The notes under the pieces are model-generated. The model did no database searches. It saw only the letters and a list, made by a program, of their open reading frames with translations, and was not told the DNA's origin. Both the position numbers and the translations under genes were made by a program. This document shows, one piece after another, positions 16,292 through 25,439 of a stretch of 64,000 nt of DNA (positions are counted from its first letter, which is position 1; every line of letters begins with the position of its first letter). Source of the stretch: Roseovarius salinarum (lineage in GTDB: Bacteria; Pseudomonadota; Alphaproteobacteria; Rhodobacterales; Rhodobacteraceae); contig NZ_PHNT01000004.1 of assembly GCF_002834145.1 (NCBI RefSeq), forward strand, positions 62,001-126,000. The letters are read 5' to 3'.

Positions 16292-17842
16292 ATGACCGTG
16301 ACCGAGACGAAACCCGCCCGCCGCGGGCGCGGCGCCCGCAAGGCCAGCCGCCAGACCCGCGACATCGCCATGCTTCCCGCGCTCGCGCGGCGCCTGCCGC
16401 TGGTCGAGCCGATGACGCCCGAGCAGATCGCGCGGATCGACGCGGCCTCGATGCACATTCTCGAAAACGTCGGCGTGGTGTTCCGCGACCCGGTCGCGCT
16501 GGAGGACTGGCGCGGCGCCGGCGCCCGGGTGGAGGGCGAGACCGTCTATCCCGATCGCGGTCTCGTGCGCGACCTGATCGCGACGATCCCCGAAACCTTC
16601 ACGCTGCACGCGCGCGACCCGGCCAAGAGCCTGCCCTTCGGCGGCAACCACGCGATCTTCGTGCCGATGACCGGCGCGCCCTACCTGCGCGATCTCGACG
16701 ACGTGCGCCGCAACCCGACGCTGGCCGACCTCGCGGATTTCCACCGGCTGGCGCACATGCTGCCGGGGCTGCATTCGAGCGCGCACCACATCGTGGAACC
16801 CTACGACCACCCGATCAGCCAGCGGCACCTGCGCATCACCTATTCGTCCATGAAGCATTCCGACAAGACCTTCATGGGCATGACCACCAGCCCCCGCAAC
16901 GCCGAGGACGTGCTGGAGATGTGCGCGATCCTCTTCGGCGCGGACCACATGGAGGACCACCCGGTCGTCACCGGAAACTGCAACGGCAACTCGCCGCTGG
17001 TCTGGGACGAAACCATGCTGGGGGCCATGCGCGCCTTCGCCCGGCGCAACCAGCCGGTGCTGTGCTCGCCCTTCGTGCTGGGCGGTGCCAACACGCCGGC
17101 CTCGGTCGCGCCCACCGTCGCCCAGCTCAACGCCGAGGCGCTGAGCGCGCTGGCCTACACCCAGATCATCCGCCGCGGCGCGCCGGCGATCTACGGCCAC
17201 TACCTGTCGACGGTGTCGATGAAATCCGGTGCGCCGATGGCCGGCACGCCCGAGATCAGCCTGATGAACCTGATGATCGGGCAGATGGCACGGCATTACG
17301 GCGTGCCGTGGCGCAGCTCCACGACGCTCGGCGGGGCCAAGACGTTCGACGCGCAGGCGGGCTACGAATCCGCCAGCACGCTCATGGCGTTGCAGATGGC
17401 CGGAACCAACTACATGTGGCACGCCGCCGGGTGGAACGAGGCGGGGATGCACTGTTCGATGGCCAAGTTCGTGGTCGACGCCGAGCAATGCGCGATGGCC
17501 CACCGGCTCGCCTCCGGCATCCGCTGGGACGATTTCGACGAGGCGGTCGCGGCGGTGGCGGATGTCGGTCCCGGCGGGCATTACCTGGGGCACCCGCACA
17601 CGCTGGAGAACTTCCAGCGCGCGTTCTTCATGCCCGAGCTGTTCGACAACAACGCCTTCGAGCAATGGCAGGCCGAGGGCGCGCGGGAAATCACCGCGCG
17701 CGCGCTCGCCCACGCCCGCCAGTTGCTGGAAACCTACGAGGAACCGAAGCTGGACCCGGCCGTGGACGAGGCGCTGCAGGACTACATCGCCCGGCGCGAG
17801 CGCGAGATCCCGGCGGCCGACGCCCTCAACCAGGAGCATTGA
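16292..17842 (+). CDS. MttB-family (trimethylamine methyltransferase-like) protein, non-pyrrolysine
   Basis: A 516-residue member of the MttB superfamily, whose archetypes move a methyl group from trimethylamine or a quaternary amine to a corrinoid protein. Family features are the N-terminal EQIARIDAASMHILENVGVVFRDP block, the KHSDKTFMG and VVTGNCNGNSPLVWD core and the C-terminal GPGGHYLGHPHT segment. The frame runs through without an amber codon, so it is a pyrrolysine-free homologue, like the glycine-betaine methyltransferase MtgB. AGGAGGAG lies just before the ATG; GTG 16277 is the alternative. No corrinoid protein (MttC) or activating enzyme is encoded nearby, which is odd and leaves the methyl acceptor open. 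Confidence 0.88.
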   Translation: MTVTETKPARRGRGARKASRQTRDIAMLPALARRLPLVEPMTPEQIARIDAASMHILENVGVVFRDPVALEDWRGAGARVEGETVYPDRGLVRDLIATIPETFTLHARDPAKSLPFGGNHAIFVPMTGAPYLRDLDDVRRNPTLADLADFHRLAHMLPGLHSSAHHIVEPYDHPISQRHLRITYSSMKHSDKTFMGMTTSPRNAEDVLEMCAILFGADHMEDHPVVTGNCNGNSPLVWDETMLGAMRAFARRNQPVLCSPFVLGGANTPASVAPTVAQLNAEALSALAYTQIIRRGAPAIYGHYLSTVSMKSGAPMAGTPEISLMNLMIGQMARHYGVPWRSSTTLGGAKTFDAQAGYESASTLMALQMAGTNYMWHAAGWNEAGMHCSMAKFVVDAEQCAMAHRLASGIRWDDFDEAVAAVADVGPGGHYLGHPHTLENFQRAFFMPELFDNNAFEQWQAEGAREITARALAHARQLLETYEEPKLDPAVDEALQDYIARREREIPAADALNQEH

Positions 17843-17846
17843 TCCG

Positions 17847-19187
17847 ATGGGTGCGACCACGGTCTCCCGCCTGCCGGTCGATCCCGGCCCCGCCGCCTGG
17901 AACGAGATCCTGCCCCCGCCGGCGCCGGCCGGGGCACTCGACGGGCCCACCACGGCCGACTGGCTGATCGTCGGCGGCGGCTTCGCCGGGCTGGCGGCCG
18001 CGCGTCGGCTGGCACAGCTGTATCCTGGCGACCGGATCGTGCTGCTCGAGGCGCGGCGCATCGGGCAGGGGCCGGCCGGGCGCAACACCGGATTCATGAT
18101 CGACCTGCCGCACGACCTGTCCTCCGACGATTACGGCGGCGCGGTGGACAGCGACCGCGCGCAGACCCGCGCGAACCGCGCGGCCATCGATTTTGCCGCC
18201 GGGATGGCCGCCGAGTTCGAGCTGGGCGACGAGGCGTTCACCCGCTCGGGCAAGACCAATGCCGCCGCGACGGAAAAGGGCGACCGGCACAACCGGGACT
18301 ATGCCGCGCACCTGGACCGGATGGGCGAGGCGCACGCGTGGCTCGACGCCGCACAGATGCACGAGATGACCGGAACCGGTTACTACAGCAGCGGCGTGCA
18401 CACCCCCGGCACGGCGATGATCCAGCCGGCGCTGTTCGTGCGCGGTGTGGCCGCCGGTCTGGCCTCCAACCGCGTGCGGATCCACGAGGACAGCCCCGTC
18501 GTGCGCCTCGCCCGCCATGGTGACTGGGTGGCGGAAACGCCGACGGGCCGGGTGACCGCGCCCCGCGTGATCCTGGCCGTCAACGGCCACGCCGAAAGCT
18601 TCGGCCACTTCCGCGGGCGGTTGCTGCATGTCTTCACCTACGCGTCGATGACGCGCGCGTTGACCGGTGACGAGGTCCGGCGGCTGGGCGGACAGCCGCG
18701 GTGGGGTGTCACGCCGGCGGACCCGATGGGCACGACCGTCCGGCGCATCGCGGGGCAGGGGGGCGACCGGATCGTGGTGCGCAATCGCTTCACCTGCGAT
18801 CCCGCGATGGAGGTTTCCGAAGCGCGGATCGCACGCGTCGGCCGGGCCCACGACCGCGCCTTCGCCGCCCGGTTTCCCATGCTGGACGGGGTTGAGATGC
18901 AGTATCGCTGGGGCGGGCGTCTCTGCCTGAGCCGGAACGGCGTTCCGGCGCTGGGCGAGGTCGAGGAGGGGCTTTTCTCCGCGTGCTGCCAGAACGGGCT
19001 GGGCACCGCAAAGGGCACGCTGCACGGGATGCTGACGGCCGATCTGGCCTCGGGGCGCGGGTCGGCGCTGCTGGACGAGGTGATGGCCCAGCCCGCGCCG
19101 AAACCGCTGCCGCCACGCCCGCTGACATGGCTGGGCGCCAACGCCGTCATGCGCTGGGGCGAGTTCAGGGCGGGCCGCGAGATGTGA
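17847..19187 (+). CDS. FAD-dependent amine oxidoreductase (DAO family)
   Basis: A 446-residue flavoprotein of the D-amino-acid oxidase family (DadA/PuuB/sarcosine oxidase group). The FAD dinucleotide motif is DWLIVGGGFAGLAAARRL (about residues 38-55), followed by LLEARRIGQGPAGRNTGFM; the C-terminal GLGTAKGTLHGML block is the second flavin contact. It starts 4 nt after the MttB-family stop and is the last gene of the operon. I infer that it oxidises a secondary or tertiary amine left after demethylation, but polyamine or D-amino-acid substrates fit equally well. Confidence 0.88.
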   Translation: MGATTVSRLPVDPGPAAWNEILPPPAPAGALDGPTTADWLIVGGGFAGLAAARRLAQLYPGDRIVLLEARRIGQGPAGRNTGFMIDLPHDLSSDDYGGAVDSDRAQTRANRAAIDFAAGMAAEFELGDEAFTRSGKTNAAATEKGDRHNRDYAAHLDRMGEAHAWLDAAQMHEMTGTGYYSSGVHTPGTAMIQPALFVRGVAAGLASNRVRIHEDSPVVRLARHGDWVAETPTGRVTAPRVILAVNGHAESFGHFRGRLLHVFTYASMTRALTGDEVRRLGGQPRWGVTPADPMGTTVRRIAGQGGDRIVVRNRFTCDPAMEVSEARIARVGRAHDRAFAARFPMLDGVEMQYRWGGRLCLSRNGVPALGEVEEGLFSACCQNGLGTAKGTLHGMLTADLASGRGSALLDEVMAQPAPKPLPPRPLTWLGANAVMRWGEFRAGREM

Positions 19188-19243
19188 CCCGTTGCAGGGC
19201 CGCCGGCGCCCGTTGCGCCGAAAGCCTGGCGGGTTGGCGGGCG

Positions 19244-19630
19244 TCAGTCCTTCGCCAGGTCCTTGAGGATCGGGCAGTCGGGCCGGCTGTCGCCGGCGCA
19301 GGAGTGGATCAGGTCGCGCAGCGTGTCGCGCATGGCCTCGAGCAGGGCGATCTTCCCCTCGACGGTCTCCAGGTGCTGCTGCGCCAGCCGTTTGACATCC
19401 GCGCTGGCCCGGTTCTCGTCCTCGTAGAGCGCGAGAAGGGTGCGGCAATCCCCGATCGAGAAGCCAAGCGCCCGCGCGCGGCCGAGGAAGGCCAGCTTGT
19501 GGAAATCGGTTTCCGCGAACACGCGGTATCCGCTGGAATCACGCGCGGGACGGATCAGGCCGATGTCCTCGTAGTACCGGATGGTCTTGGCCGGCAGGCC
19601 CGTGCGGTCCGCGATCTCGCCGATGGTCAT
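19244..19630 (-). CDS. cueR: copper-responsive MerR-type activator CueR
   Basis: A 128-residue Cu(I)-sensing activator. The MerR helix-turn-helix ([26 protein letters not shown]) is followed by a long dimer helix and the metal loop C111-AGDSRPD-C119-P, the two-cysteine CueR loop. Ser77 in RASADVK replaces the cysteine of divalent-metal MerR proteins, which points to monovalent copper/silver. It overlaps the copA stop by 4 nt, so it is co-transcribed behind copA from a promoter with a CueR-type dyad. Confidence 0.92.
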   Translation of the reverse strand: MTIGEIADRTGLPAKTIRYYEDIGLIRPARDSSGYRVFAETDFHKLAFLGRARALGFSIGDCRTLLALYEDENRASADVKRLAQQHLETVEGKIALLEAMRDTLRDLIHSCAGDSRPDCPILKDLAKD

Positions 19631-22134
19631 GTCGCCTCCTTCAACCGTGGTGCCGCGGCGGGCGCGGCGCCGTCGGGCGCGTCCGCGCCCGGCGCCATGG
19701 CCGGGGCCAGCCGCCGCAGCCTCAGCGCGTTGCCCAGCACGAAGACGGACGACAGCGCCATCGCGCCGGCCGCCAGCATGGGCGACAGCAGCGTTCCCGA
19801 CACCGGGTAGAGCACGCCGGCGGCCACCGGGATCAGCGCGGTGTTGTAGGCGAACGCCCAGAACAGGTTCTGCCGGATGTTGCGCATGGTCCGGCGAGAG
19901 ACGTCCAGCGCGTTGACCACGCCGCCGAGGTCACCCGACATCAGCACCACGTCGGCGGTTTCGATCGCCACGTCGGTGCCGGTGCCAACGGCAACGCCGC
20001 TGTCGGCCTCGGCCAGCGCGGGCGCGTCGTTGATGCCATCGCCGACGAAAGTGATCGCGCCGGCCCCGTCGCGCAGCCTGCGCACGGCCTTGGCCTTGCC
20101 CTCGGGCGGCACCTCGGCGCGGACGTGATCGATTCCCAGCTGGCGGGCGATGGCGTGCGCGGTCGCCTCGGTGTCGCCGGTGATCATGGCGACCTCGCGC
20201 CCCGATGCGCGCAGGGCGGCGATGGCATCGGCGCTCGACGGCTTGACTGGGTCGGCGATGGCGAAAACCGCCACCAGCGCGCCGTCGACGGCCGCGAACA
20301 CCGGCGTCTGACCACCGGCGGCAAAGGATTGCGCCCGGTCCGACAGCGGCGCGGTGTCGATGCCTTCATCCGCCATCAGCCGCCGGGCGCCCACGCGGAT
20401 CTCGTGCCCGTCGACCTGCGCGCTCAGCCCGTGTCCGGTGATCGCCTTGAAGGCGGTCACATCGGGCAGCGTCATATCGGCGGCTTCCGCCGCGATGGCG
20501 CGCGCCAGCGGGTGTTCCGATTTCGACTCCGCGGCGGCCACCAGGCGCAGGACATCGTCCCGGTCCGCCCCTTCGGCCATCGCGATGTCGGTCACGCGCG
20601 GCGCGCCCTCGGTCAGCGTGCCGGTCTTGTCGAAGGCCACGAGCCGCGCGCCGTCGAGCCGCTGCAGCGCATCGCCCTTGCGGAACAGAACGCCCATCTC
20701 GGCCGCGCGGCCCGTGCCCACCATGATCGAGGTCGGCGTGGCCAGACCCATCGCGCAGGGGCAGGCCACGATCAGCACCGAGACCCCGGCGACCAGCGCA
20801 AAGGTCAGCGCGGGTGCCGGACCGAAGATCAGCCACGCGATCACCGTGGCCAGCGCCGCCGCGATGACGGCCGGCACGAAGACCGCGACCACCCTGTCGG
20901 CCAGGGCCTGCACCGGCAGCTTGGCGCCCTGCGCCTGCTCGACCATCTCGATGATCTGCGCGAGCACCGTGTCGCGGCCCACCTTCGTGGCGCGGAACGT
21001 CAGTGCCCCCTCGCCGTTGATGGTGCCGCCAACGACCGTGTCGCCCTCGGCCTTGGCCACCGGCACCGGTTCGCCCGAGATCATGCTTTCGTCGACGTAG
21101 GACCGGCCGCCCGTCACCTCGCCGTCAACGGCGATCTTCTCGCCCGGGCGGACGTGGATGATGTCGCCCACCACGATCTCGTCCAGCGGGCGTTCCCCGA
21201 CCGTGCCGTCGCGTTCCACGCGCGCGGTGCGCGGCTGCAGCCCGACCAGCTTCTGGATCGCGGCGCCGGTGCGGCCCTTGGCGCGGGCCTCCAGCCAGCG
21301 GCCCAGCAGGATCAGGGTGACGATGACCGCCGCGGCCTCGAAATACACCGCGCGCGTCCCCTCGGGCAACAGGGCGGGCGCGAACAGCGCGACCGTCGAA
21401 TAGAGCCAGGCGGCGCTCGTGCCCATCGCCACGAGGCTGTTCATGTCCGGTGCCCCGCGCAGCAGGGCGGGCCCGCCGACGGCGAAGAACCCGCGCCCGG
21501 GCCATGCCAGCACGAGCGTCGTCAGCACGAACTGGATGAACCAGCCGTTCCGGCGCCCCAGCGTGTCGTCGATGAGCTCGGCCATGCCGGGGATGAAATG
21601 GCTGCCCATCTCCATGACGAAGACCGGCAGGGTGAGCGCGGCGGCGATCAGCATGGACCGGCGCGCCCCGGCGATCTCGGCCTGGCGGGTCTCGGCGCGG
21701 TCGCGGGTGCCGCCGCTTTCGGGGTGTGCGGGATAGCCCGCGTCGGTCACCGCACGGGCCAGTTCGGCCGGGTCGGCGGCGCCCGACAGGATGCGGACCT
21801 TCGCCGTTTCGGCGGCCAGGTTCACGGAGGCGTCCAGGACACCCGGCATGGCGGTCAGCGCCTGCTCGACCTTGCCGATGCAGGACGCACAATGCATCCC
21901 CTCGATCCGCAGGGTCACCGTGTCCTCGGCGGCGGGATAGCCCGCCTCGTCCAGGGCCTCGGACACGGCCCGCGGGTCGATATCGGCGGGGGCGACCTGC
22001 GCGGTGCGATTGGCGAAGTTCACCGTGGCGTCGCGAATGCCGGGCACCGCGCCCAGCGCGCGTTCGGCCCGGCCCGCGCAGCCGGCGCAGCTCAGCCCCT
22101 GAACCTCGAAAGTCATGCGGTCTGTCGATGCCAT
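19627..22134 (-). CDS. copA: copper-exporting P1B-type ATPase CopA
   Basis: Inner-membrane pump exporting Cu(I) from the cytoplasm. The 835-residue protein has two heavy-metal domains (CAGC at residues 16-19 and CASC near 84-87), eight predicted membrane helices, the actuator motif SGEP, the membrane metal site CPC in [12 protein letters not shown], the phosphorylation motif DKTGTLTEG and the hinge [10 protein letters not shown]. All catalytic residues of an active transporter are present. The ATG at 22134 has AAAGG 7 nt upstream; ATG 22116 is possible. The gene cueR follows with a 4-nt overlap. Confidence 0.96.
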   Translation of the reverse strand: MASTDRMTFEVQGLSCAGCAGRAERALGAVPGIRDATVNFANRTAQVAPADIDPRAVSEALDEAGYPAAEDTVTLRIEGMHCASCIGKVEQALTAMPGVLDASVNLAAETAKVRILSGAADPAELARAVTDAGYPAHPESGGTRDRAETRQAEIAGARRSMLIAAALTLPVFVMEMGSHFIPGMAELIDDTLGRRNGWFIQFVLTTLVLAWPGRGFFAVGGPALLRGAPDMNSLVAMGTSAAWLYSTVALFAPALLPEGTRAVYFEAAAVIVTLILLGRWLEARAKGRTGAAIQKLVGLQPRTARVERDGTVGERPLDEIVVGDIIHVRPGEKIAVDGEVTGGRSYVDESMISGEPVPVAKAEGDTVVGGTINGEGALTFRATKVGRDTVLAQIIEMVEQAQGAKLPVQALADRVVAVFVPAVIAAALATVIAWLIFGPAPALTFALVAGVSVLIVACPCAMGLATPTSIMVGTGRAAEMGVLFRKGDALQRLDGARLVAFDKTGTLTEGAPRVTDIAMAEGADRDDVLRLVAAAESKSEHPLARAIAAEAADMTLPDVTAFKAITGHGLSAQVDGHEIRVGARRLMADEGIDTAPLSDRAQSFAAGGQTPVFAAVDGALVAVFAIADPVKPSSADAIAALRASGREVAMITGDTEATAHAIARQLGIDHVRAEVPPEGKAKAVRRLRDGAGAITFVGDGINDAPALAEADSGVAVGTGTDVAIETADVVLMSGDLGGVVNALDVSRRTMRNIRQNLFWAFAYNTALIPVAAGVLYPVSGTLLSPMLAAGAMALSSVFVLGNALRLRRLAPAMAPGADAPDGAAPAAAPRLKEAT

Positions 22135-22164
22135 GAAACGGCCTTTCGTCGCGTTGCTGCAACG

Positions 22165-22195
22165 CAGATAAGGGTTCCAGTCACTGGAAGGTCAA
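22165..22195 (-). promoter_or_regulatory. CueR-type promoter of copA-cueR
   Basis: Read on the minus strand: -35 TTGACC (22195-22190), then the dyad CTTCCAG-TGA-CTGGAA, then a -10 TATCTG or TTATCT (around 22171-22165). The 18-19 bp spacer is the overlong spacing that MerR-family activators correct by DNA distortion, and the dyad matches the ACCTTCCAGTGACTGGA form of CueR boxes. Confidence 0.88.
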
Positions 22196-22290
22196 GGGTG
22201 CCGTCGCAATTCCCTGCCGACGGCCCGGGCATATGGCCAATCCCGCGCCGCATGCCTAGACTTTCAATGCGGGCAAACGGGAGGCGGCCG

Positions 22291-24000
22291 ATGACACTGT
22301 CGCAGGATCAACTGGAAACCCTGATCGCGCAGGGGCGGGGCGAGGTCCCGGCCGAGACCGTCTTGCGCGGCGGTGAGGTGTTCAGCCCGGTCACCGGCGA
22401 GATGATCGCGGGCGACGTGGCCATCGGGGCCGGCGGGCGCATCGCCGGTATCGGCGAAACCTATGATGGACGAACGGTGATCGACGTTGCGGGCCGTATC
22501 CTCGTGCCCGGGTTCATCGACACGCACCTGCACATCGAAAGCTCGCTCGTCACCCCGCAGGAGTTCGACCGCTGCGTCGCGCCCCGTGGTGTGACCACGG
22601 CGATCTGCGACCCCCACGAAATCGCGAACGTGGTGGGGGCCGACGGCATCCGCTACTTCCAGCGCGCAAGCGAACACACCCTGATGGATATCCGGGTGCA
22701 GCTGTCGTCCTGCGTGCCATCGACCGAAATGGAAACCGCCGGTGCGCGGATCGAGGCCGCCGATCTGGCGGCGCTGCGCGGGCATCCCTCGGGCATCGGG
22801 CTGGCGGAATTCATGAACTATCCCGGCGTGATCCACCGCGACCCGGGCTGCATGGCCAAGCTGATGGAGTTCGCCGGCGGGCACATCGACGGGCACGCGC
22901 CGCTGTTGTCGGGGCGCGACCTGAACGCCTACATCGCCGCGGGCATTGCCACCGAGCACGAGGCGACCACCGCCGACGAAGCGCAGGAGAAACTGCGCAA
23001 GGGGCTGCGCATCCTGATCCGCGAGGGGTCGGTGTCGAAGGACCTGCACGCGCTGGCGCCGTTGCTGACCGAGCGGAATTCGCCCTACCTCGCAATGTGC
23101 ACCGATGACCGCAACCCGCTCGACATCGCCGAGCAGGGGCACCTCGACCACATGATCCGCACCGCGATCGCGCTGGGCGCGCCGCCGCTGGCGGCCTACC
23201 GCGCGGCCACCCTGTCGGCGGCCGAGGCGTTCGGTCTCAAGGATCGCGGGTTGATCGCGGCCGGGCGGCGCGCCGACATCGTGGTACTGGACAGCCTTGA
23301 GGACTGCCGCGCCGGGATGGTGTTCTGCAACGGCGTCCTGGCCGACGACGCGGCCTTCGCCGCCAGGGATCCCGTCGCGCCGGTGGGGCGCGGCTCGGTC
23401 AAGGCGCCACGCGTTGCGGCCAAGGATTTCCGCAGCACGTCGAACAAGGCGGAAACCGACGTGATCGGGATCCGAGAGGGGCAGATCCTGACCGATCACC
23501 TGCATGAACGGATCGCCGTGCAGGATGGCGACAAGCGCCCCGATCCCGCGCGCGACCTGGTCCGCATCGCGGTGATCGAACGCCACGGCCGCAACGGCAA
23601 CATCGCCACCGGGTTCGTCAGGGGCTTCGGGCTGCGGGCCGGGGCCATTGCATCCACCGTCTGTCACGATCATCACAACATCGCCGTGGTGGGCGCCGAT
23701 TACGCCGACATGGCGGTCGCCGCCAACCGGCTGGGCGAGATCGAGGGCGGCTTTGCCGTGGTGCGTGACGGTGCCGTGCTCGCCGAACTCGCGCTGCCCG
23801 TGGCCGGGCTGATGAGCCCCGAGCCCTTCGAGGTGGTGCGCGACGCGCTGAAGGAGCTGCACGCCGCCGCCAGCAGCCTTGGCGTGACGCTGGACGAGCC
23901 GTTCCTGCAGCTGGCGTTCCTCGCGCTTCCGGTGATCCCCAGCCTCAAGATCACCGACCGCGGGCTGGTGGACGTCACCCGGTTCGAGATCATCGCCTGA
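22291..24000 (+). CDS. ade: adenine deaminase
   Basis: Hydrolytic deamination of adenine to hypoxanthine in purine salvage. The 569-residue amidohydrolase has the metal motif DTHLHIESS early in the TIM barrel, [17 protein letters not shown], and the C-terminal domain of bacterial Ade proteins ([20 protein letters not shown]). GGGAGG lies 6 nt before ATG 22291; ATG 22267 is in frame but lacks a site. It is divergent from copA and ends 3 nt from the convergent thioesterase gene. Confidence 0.94.
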   Translation: MTLSQDQLETLIAQGRGEVPAETVLRGGEVFSPVTGEMIAGDVAIGAGGRIAGIGETYDGRTVIDVAGRILVPGFIDTHLHIESSLVTPQEFDRCVAPRGVTTAICDPHEIANVVGADGIRYFQRASEHTLMDIRVQLSSCVPSTEMETAGARIEAADLAALRGHPSGIGLAEFMNYPGVIHRDPGCMAKLMEFAGGHIDGHAPLLSGRDLNAYIAAGIATEHEATTADEAQEKLRKGLRILIREGSVSKDLHALAPLLTERNSPYLAMCTDDRNPLDIAEQGHLDHMIRTAIALGAPPLAAYRAATLSAAEAFGLKDRGLIAAGRRADIVVLDSLEDCRAGMVFCNGVLADDAAFAARDPVAPVGRGSVKAPRVAAKDFRSTSNKAETDVIGIREGQILTDHLHERIAVQDGDKRPDPARDLVRIAVIERHGRNGNIATGFVRGFGLRAGAIASTVCHDHHNIAVVGADYADMAVAANRLGEIEGGFAVVRDGAVLAELALPVAGLMSPEPFEVVRDALKELHAAASSLGVTLDEPFLQLAFLALPVIPSLKITDRGLVDVTRFEIIA

Positions 24001-24003
24001 GCC

Positions 24004-24411
24004 TCAGCCGCGGTAGCGGAACACCCCCGTCGCCGTGGCCACGAGCGCGCCGTCGTCGTCGCGCACCGACCCTTCGGCGAAGTAGGTCTTGCGCCCGCCG
24101 CCCGTTCGCCGGCCTTCCGCGATCAGCCGCGTGCCGCCGGCCTGGCCCAGGTAGTTGACGGTCAAAGACAGCGTCAGTGCCATCTGCCGGCGGTCGGGGT
24201 CGCCCGTGTAGCAGCCGGCGTAGCCCATCGCGCTGTCCAGCAGCGTGGCATGCACGCCGCCGTGCGGCAGCCCCTGCCGGTTCATCAGGACCGGCCGCAG
24301 GGGCAGCTCCACCCGCGCGAAATCGGGCGCCCAGTCCGTCAGCTCGAAGCCGAGGTGGGCTTGCAGCGGGTAGATGTCCTCGCCGTCGCGGGGATCATCG
24401 CGGGCGGTCAT
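24004..24411 (-). CDS. PaaI-family hotdog thioesterase
   Basis: A 135-residue acyl-CoA thioesterase of the PaaI/YdiI group. The hotdog core shows LPHGGVHATLLDSAMGYAG, with the HGG turn and the downstream aspartate used in catalysis, then TLSLTVNYLGQA. The ATG overlaps the stop of the upstream phosphotransferase by 4 nt, and an acyl-CoA synthetase lies before that, so the three form a minus-strand unit probably handling fatty or aromatic acyl-CoAs. The substrate is not deducible. Confidence 0.85.
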   Translation of the reverse strand: MTARDDPRDGEDIYPLQAHLGFELTDWAPDFARVELPLRPVLMNRQGLPHGGVHATLLDSAMGYAGCYTGDPDRRQMALTLSLTVNYLGQAGGTRLIAEGRRTGGGRKTYFAEGSVRDDDGALVATATGVFRYRG

Positions 24412-25439
24412 GATTCGCGCTCCGCCGCGGCGAGACCGCCGCGCGCGAAATCGGGTACATGCGCGCCCAGCCGCAGGCCGCGCTCGGGGTCCGACGCGTT
24501 GCCGTCGAGGGCGCGTTTCTTCACCCCCTGCAGGATTGCCGCCATGCGGAAATGCGCAAAGGCGAGGTAGAAGCCGAAATCCGGTATGCCGTCCAGCCCC
24601 CGCCGCGTGCAGTAACTGTCGATGAACGCCGCGTCGCTCCACAGGCCTTCCGCCGCGCGGTCCACGCCGGCCAGCCCGCGGCCGTCCGCGCCGGCGGGCA
24701 TCGACCATTGCATGATGACGCCGGCAAGGTCGGCATAGGGGTGGCCGATGGTCGACAGTTCCCAGTCCAGCACGGCGCGGCAGGCTGCGCTGTCGGGGGC
24801 GAACAGCAGGTTGTCGATGCGGAAATCGCCGTGGACCAACCCGCGCTGGCCGTCATCCTCGGGCATCGCGGCGCCAAGCCAGTCGATCAGCGCGGTCATC
24901 TCCGGCAGATCCTCGGTCCGCGTGGCGTGATACTGCTTCGTCCACCGGTCCAGCTGGCGCTGGAAATAGTTCCCGCGCGGGCCGAAATCACCCAGTCCCG
25001 TCGCCTCGAGGTCGACCTCGTGGATGGCGGCGAGCACGCGGTTCATCTCGTCGATCACCGCGCCGCGTTGGTCCCGGGGCACCTCGGGCAGGCGCGGGTC
25101 GTCGAAGGTGCGCCCGGTGACCGCGTCCATGACGTAGAACGCCGACCCGATGACGGAATCGTCCTCGCACAGCACGTGCATGCGCGCCACGGGCACCTCG
25201 GTGCCGGCCAGGGCGCGCTGCACGCGGAACTCGCGGTCCACGGCATGGGCGGATTTCAGAAGGGTGCCCGGGGGCTTGCGGCGCAGGACGTAGGCCTTGC
25301 CCGGCGTATCCAGCCAGAACGTCGGGTTGGATTGCCCGCCGGGGATCTTGCGCGCCTTGACCGGGCCGGCGAAGCCGGGTAGATGCGCCGTCAGCCATCT
25401 GTCCAGCGCGTCCAGATCGAGGTCTGCGGACTGTGCCAT
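24408..25439 (-). CDS. phosphotransferase-family protein (APH fold, ACAD10/11-like)
   Basis: A 343-residue kinase-fold protein of the aminoglycoside phosphotransferase superfamily. The glycine loop (PGGQSNPTFWL), VLRRKPPG lysine segment, catalytic block LVHGDFRIDNLLF and metal block VLDWELSTIGHPYADLA are all present. Members with the RRKPPG motif accompany acyl-CoA metabolism genes; the kinase domain of ACAD10/11 phosphorylates 4-hydroxyacyl-CoAs, so this role rather than antibiotic resistance is inferred. It starts at the ATG that overlaps the stop of the acyl-CoA synthetase gene. Confidence 0.85.
   Translation of the reverse strand: MAQSADLDLDALDRWLTAHLPGFAGPVKARKIPGGQSNPTFWLDTPGKAYVLRRKPPGTLLKSAHAVDREFRVQRALAGTEVPVARMHVLCEDDSVIGSAFYVMDAVTGRTFDDPRLPEVPRDQRGAVIDEMNRVLAAIHEVDLEATGLGDFGPRGNYFQRQLDRWTKQYHATRTEDLPEMTALIDWLGAAMPEDDGQRGLVHGDFRIDNLLFAPDSAACRAVLDWELSTIGHPYADLAGVIMQWSMPAGADGRGLAGVDRAAEGLWSDAAFIDSYCTRRGLDGIPDFGFYLAFAHFRMAAILQGVKKRALDGNASDPERGLRLGAHVPDFARGGLAAAERES

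Noticed and set aside
16292..17842. Pyrrolysine-containing MttB
   Set aside because: There is no in-frame TAG; the gene is a continuous frame with the family's normal length.
20125..22266. Long plus-strand extension upstream of adenine deaminase
   Set aside because: It is antisense to copA, whose motifs are all intact; the translated text has no recognisable domain and Ade begins at 22291 with its own ribosome binding site.
24408..25439. Aminoglycoside resistance gene
   Set aside because: The fold is shared, but the RRKPPG motif and the acyl-CoA gene context point to the ACAD10/11-like group.
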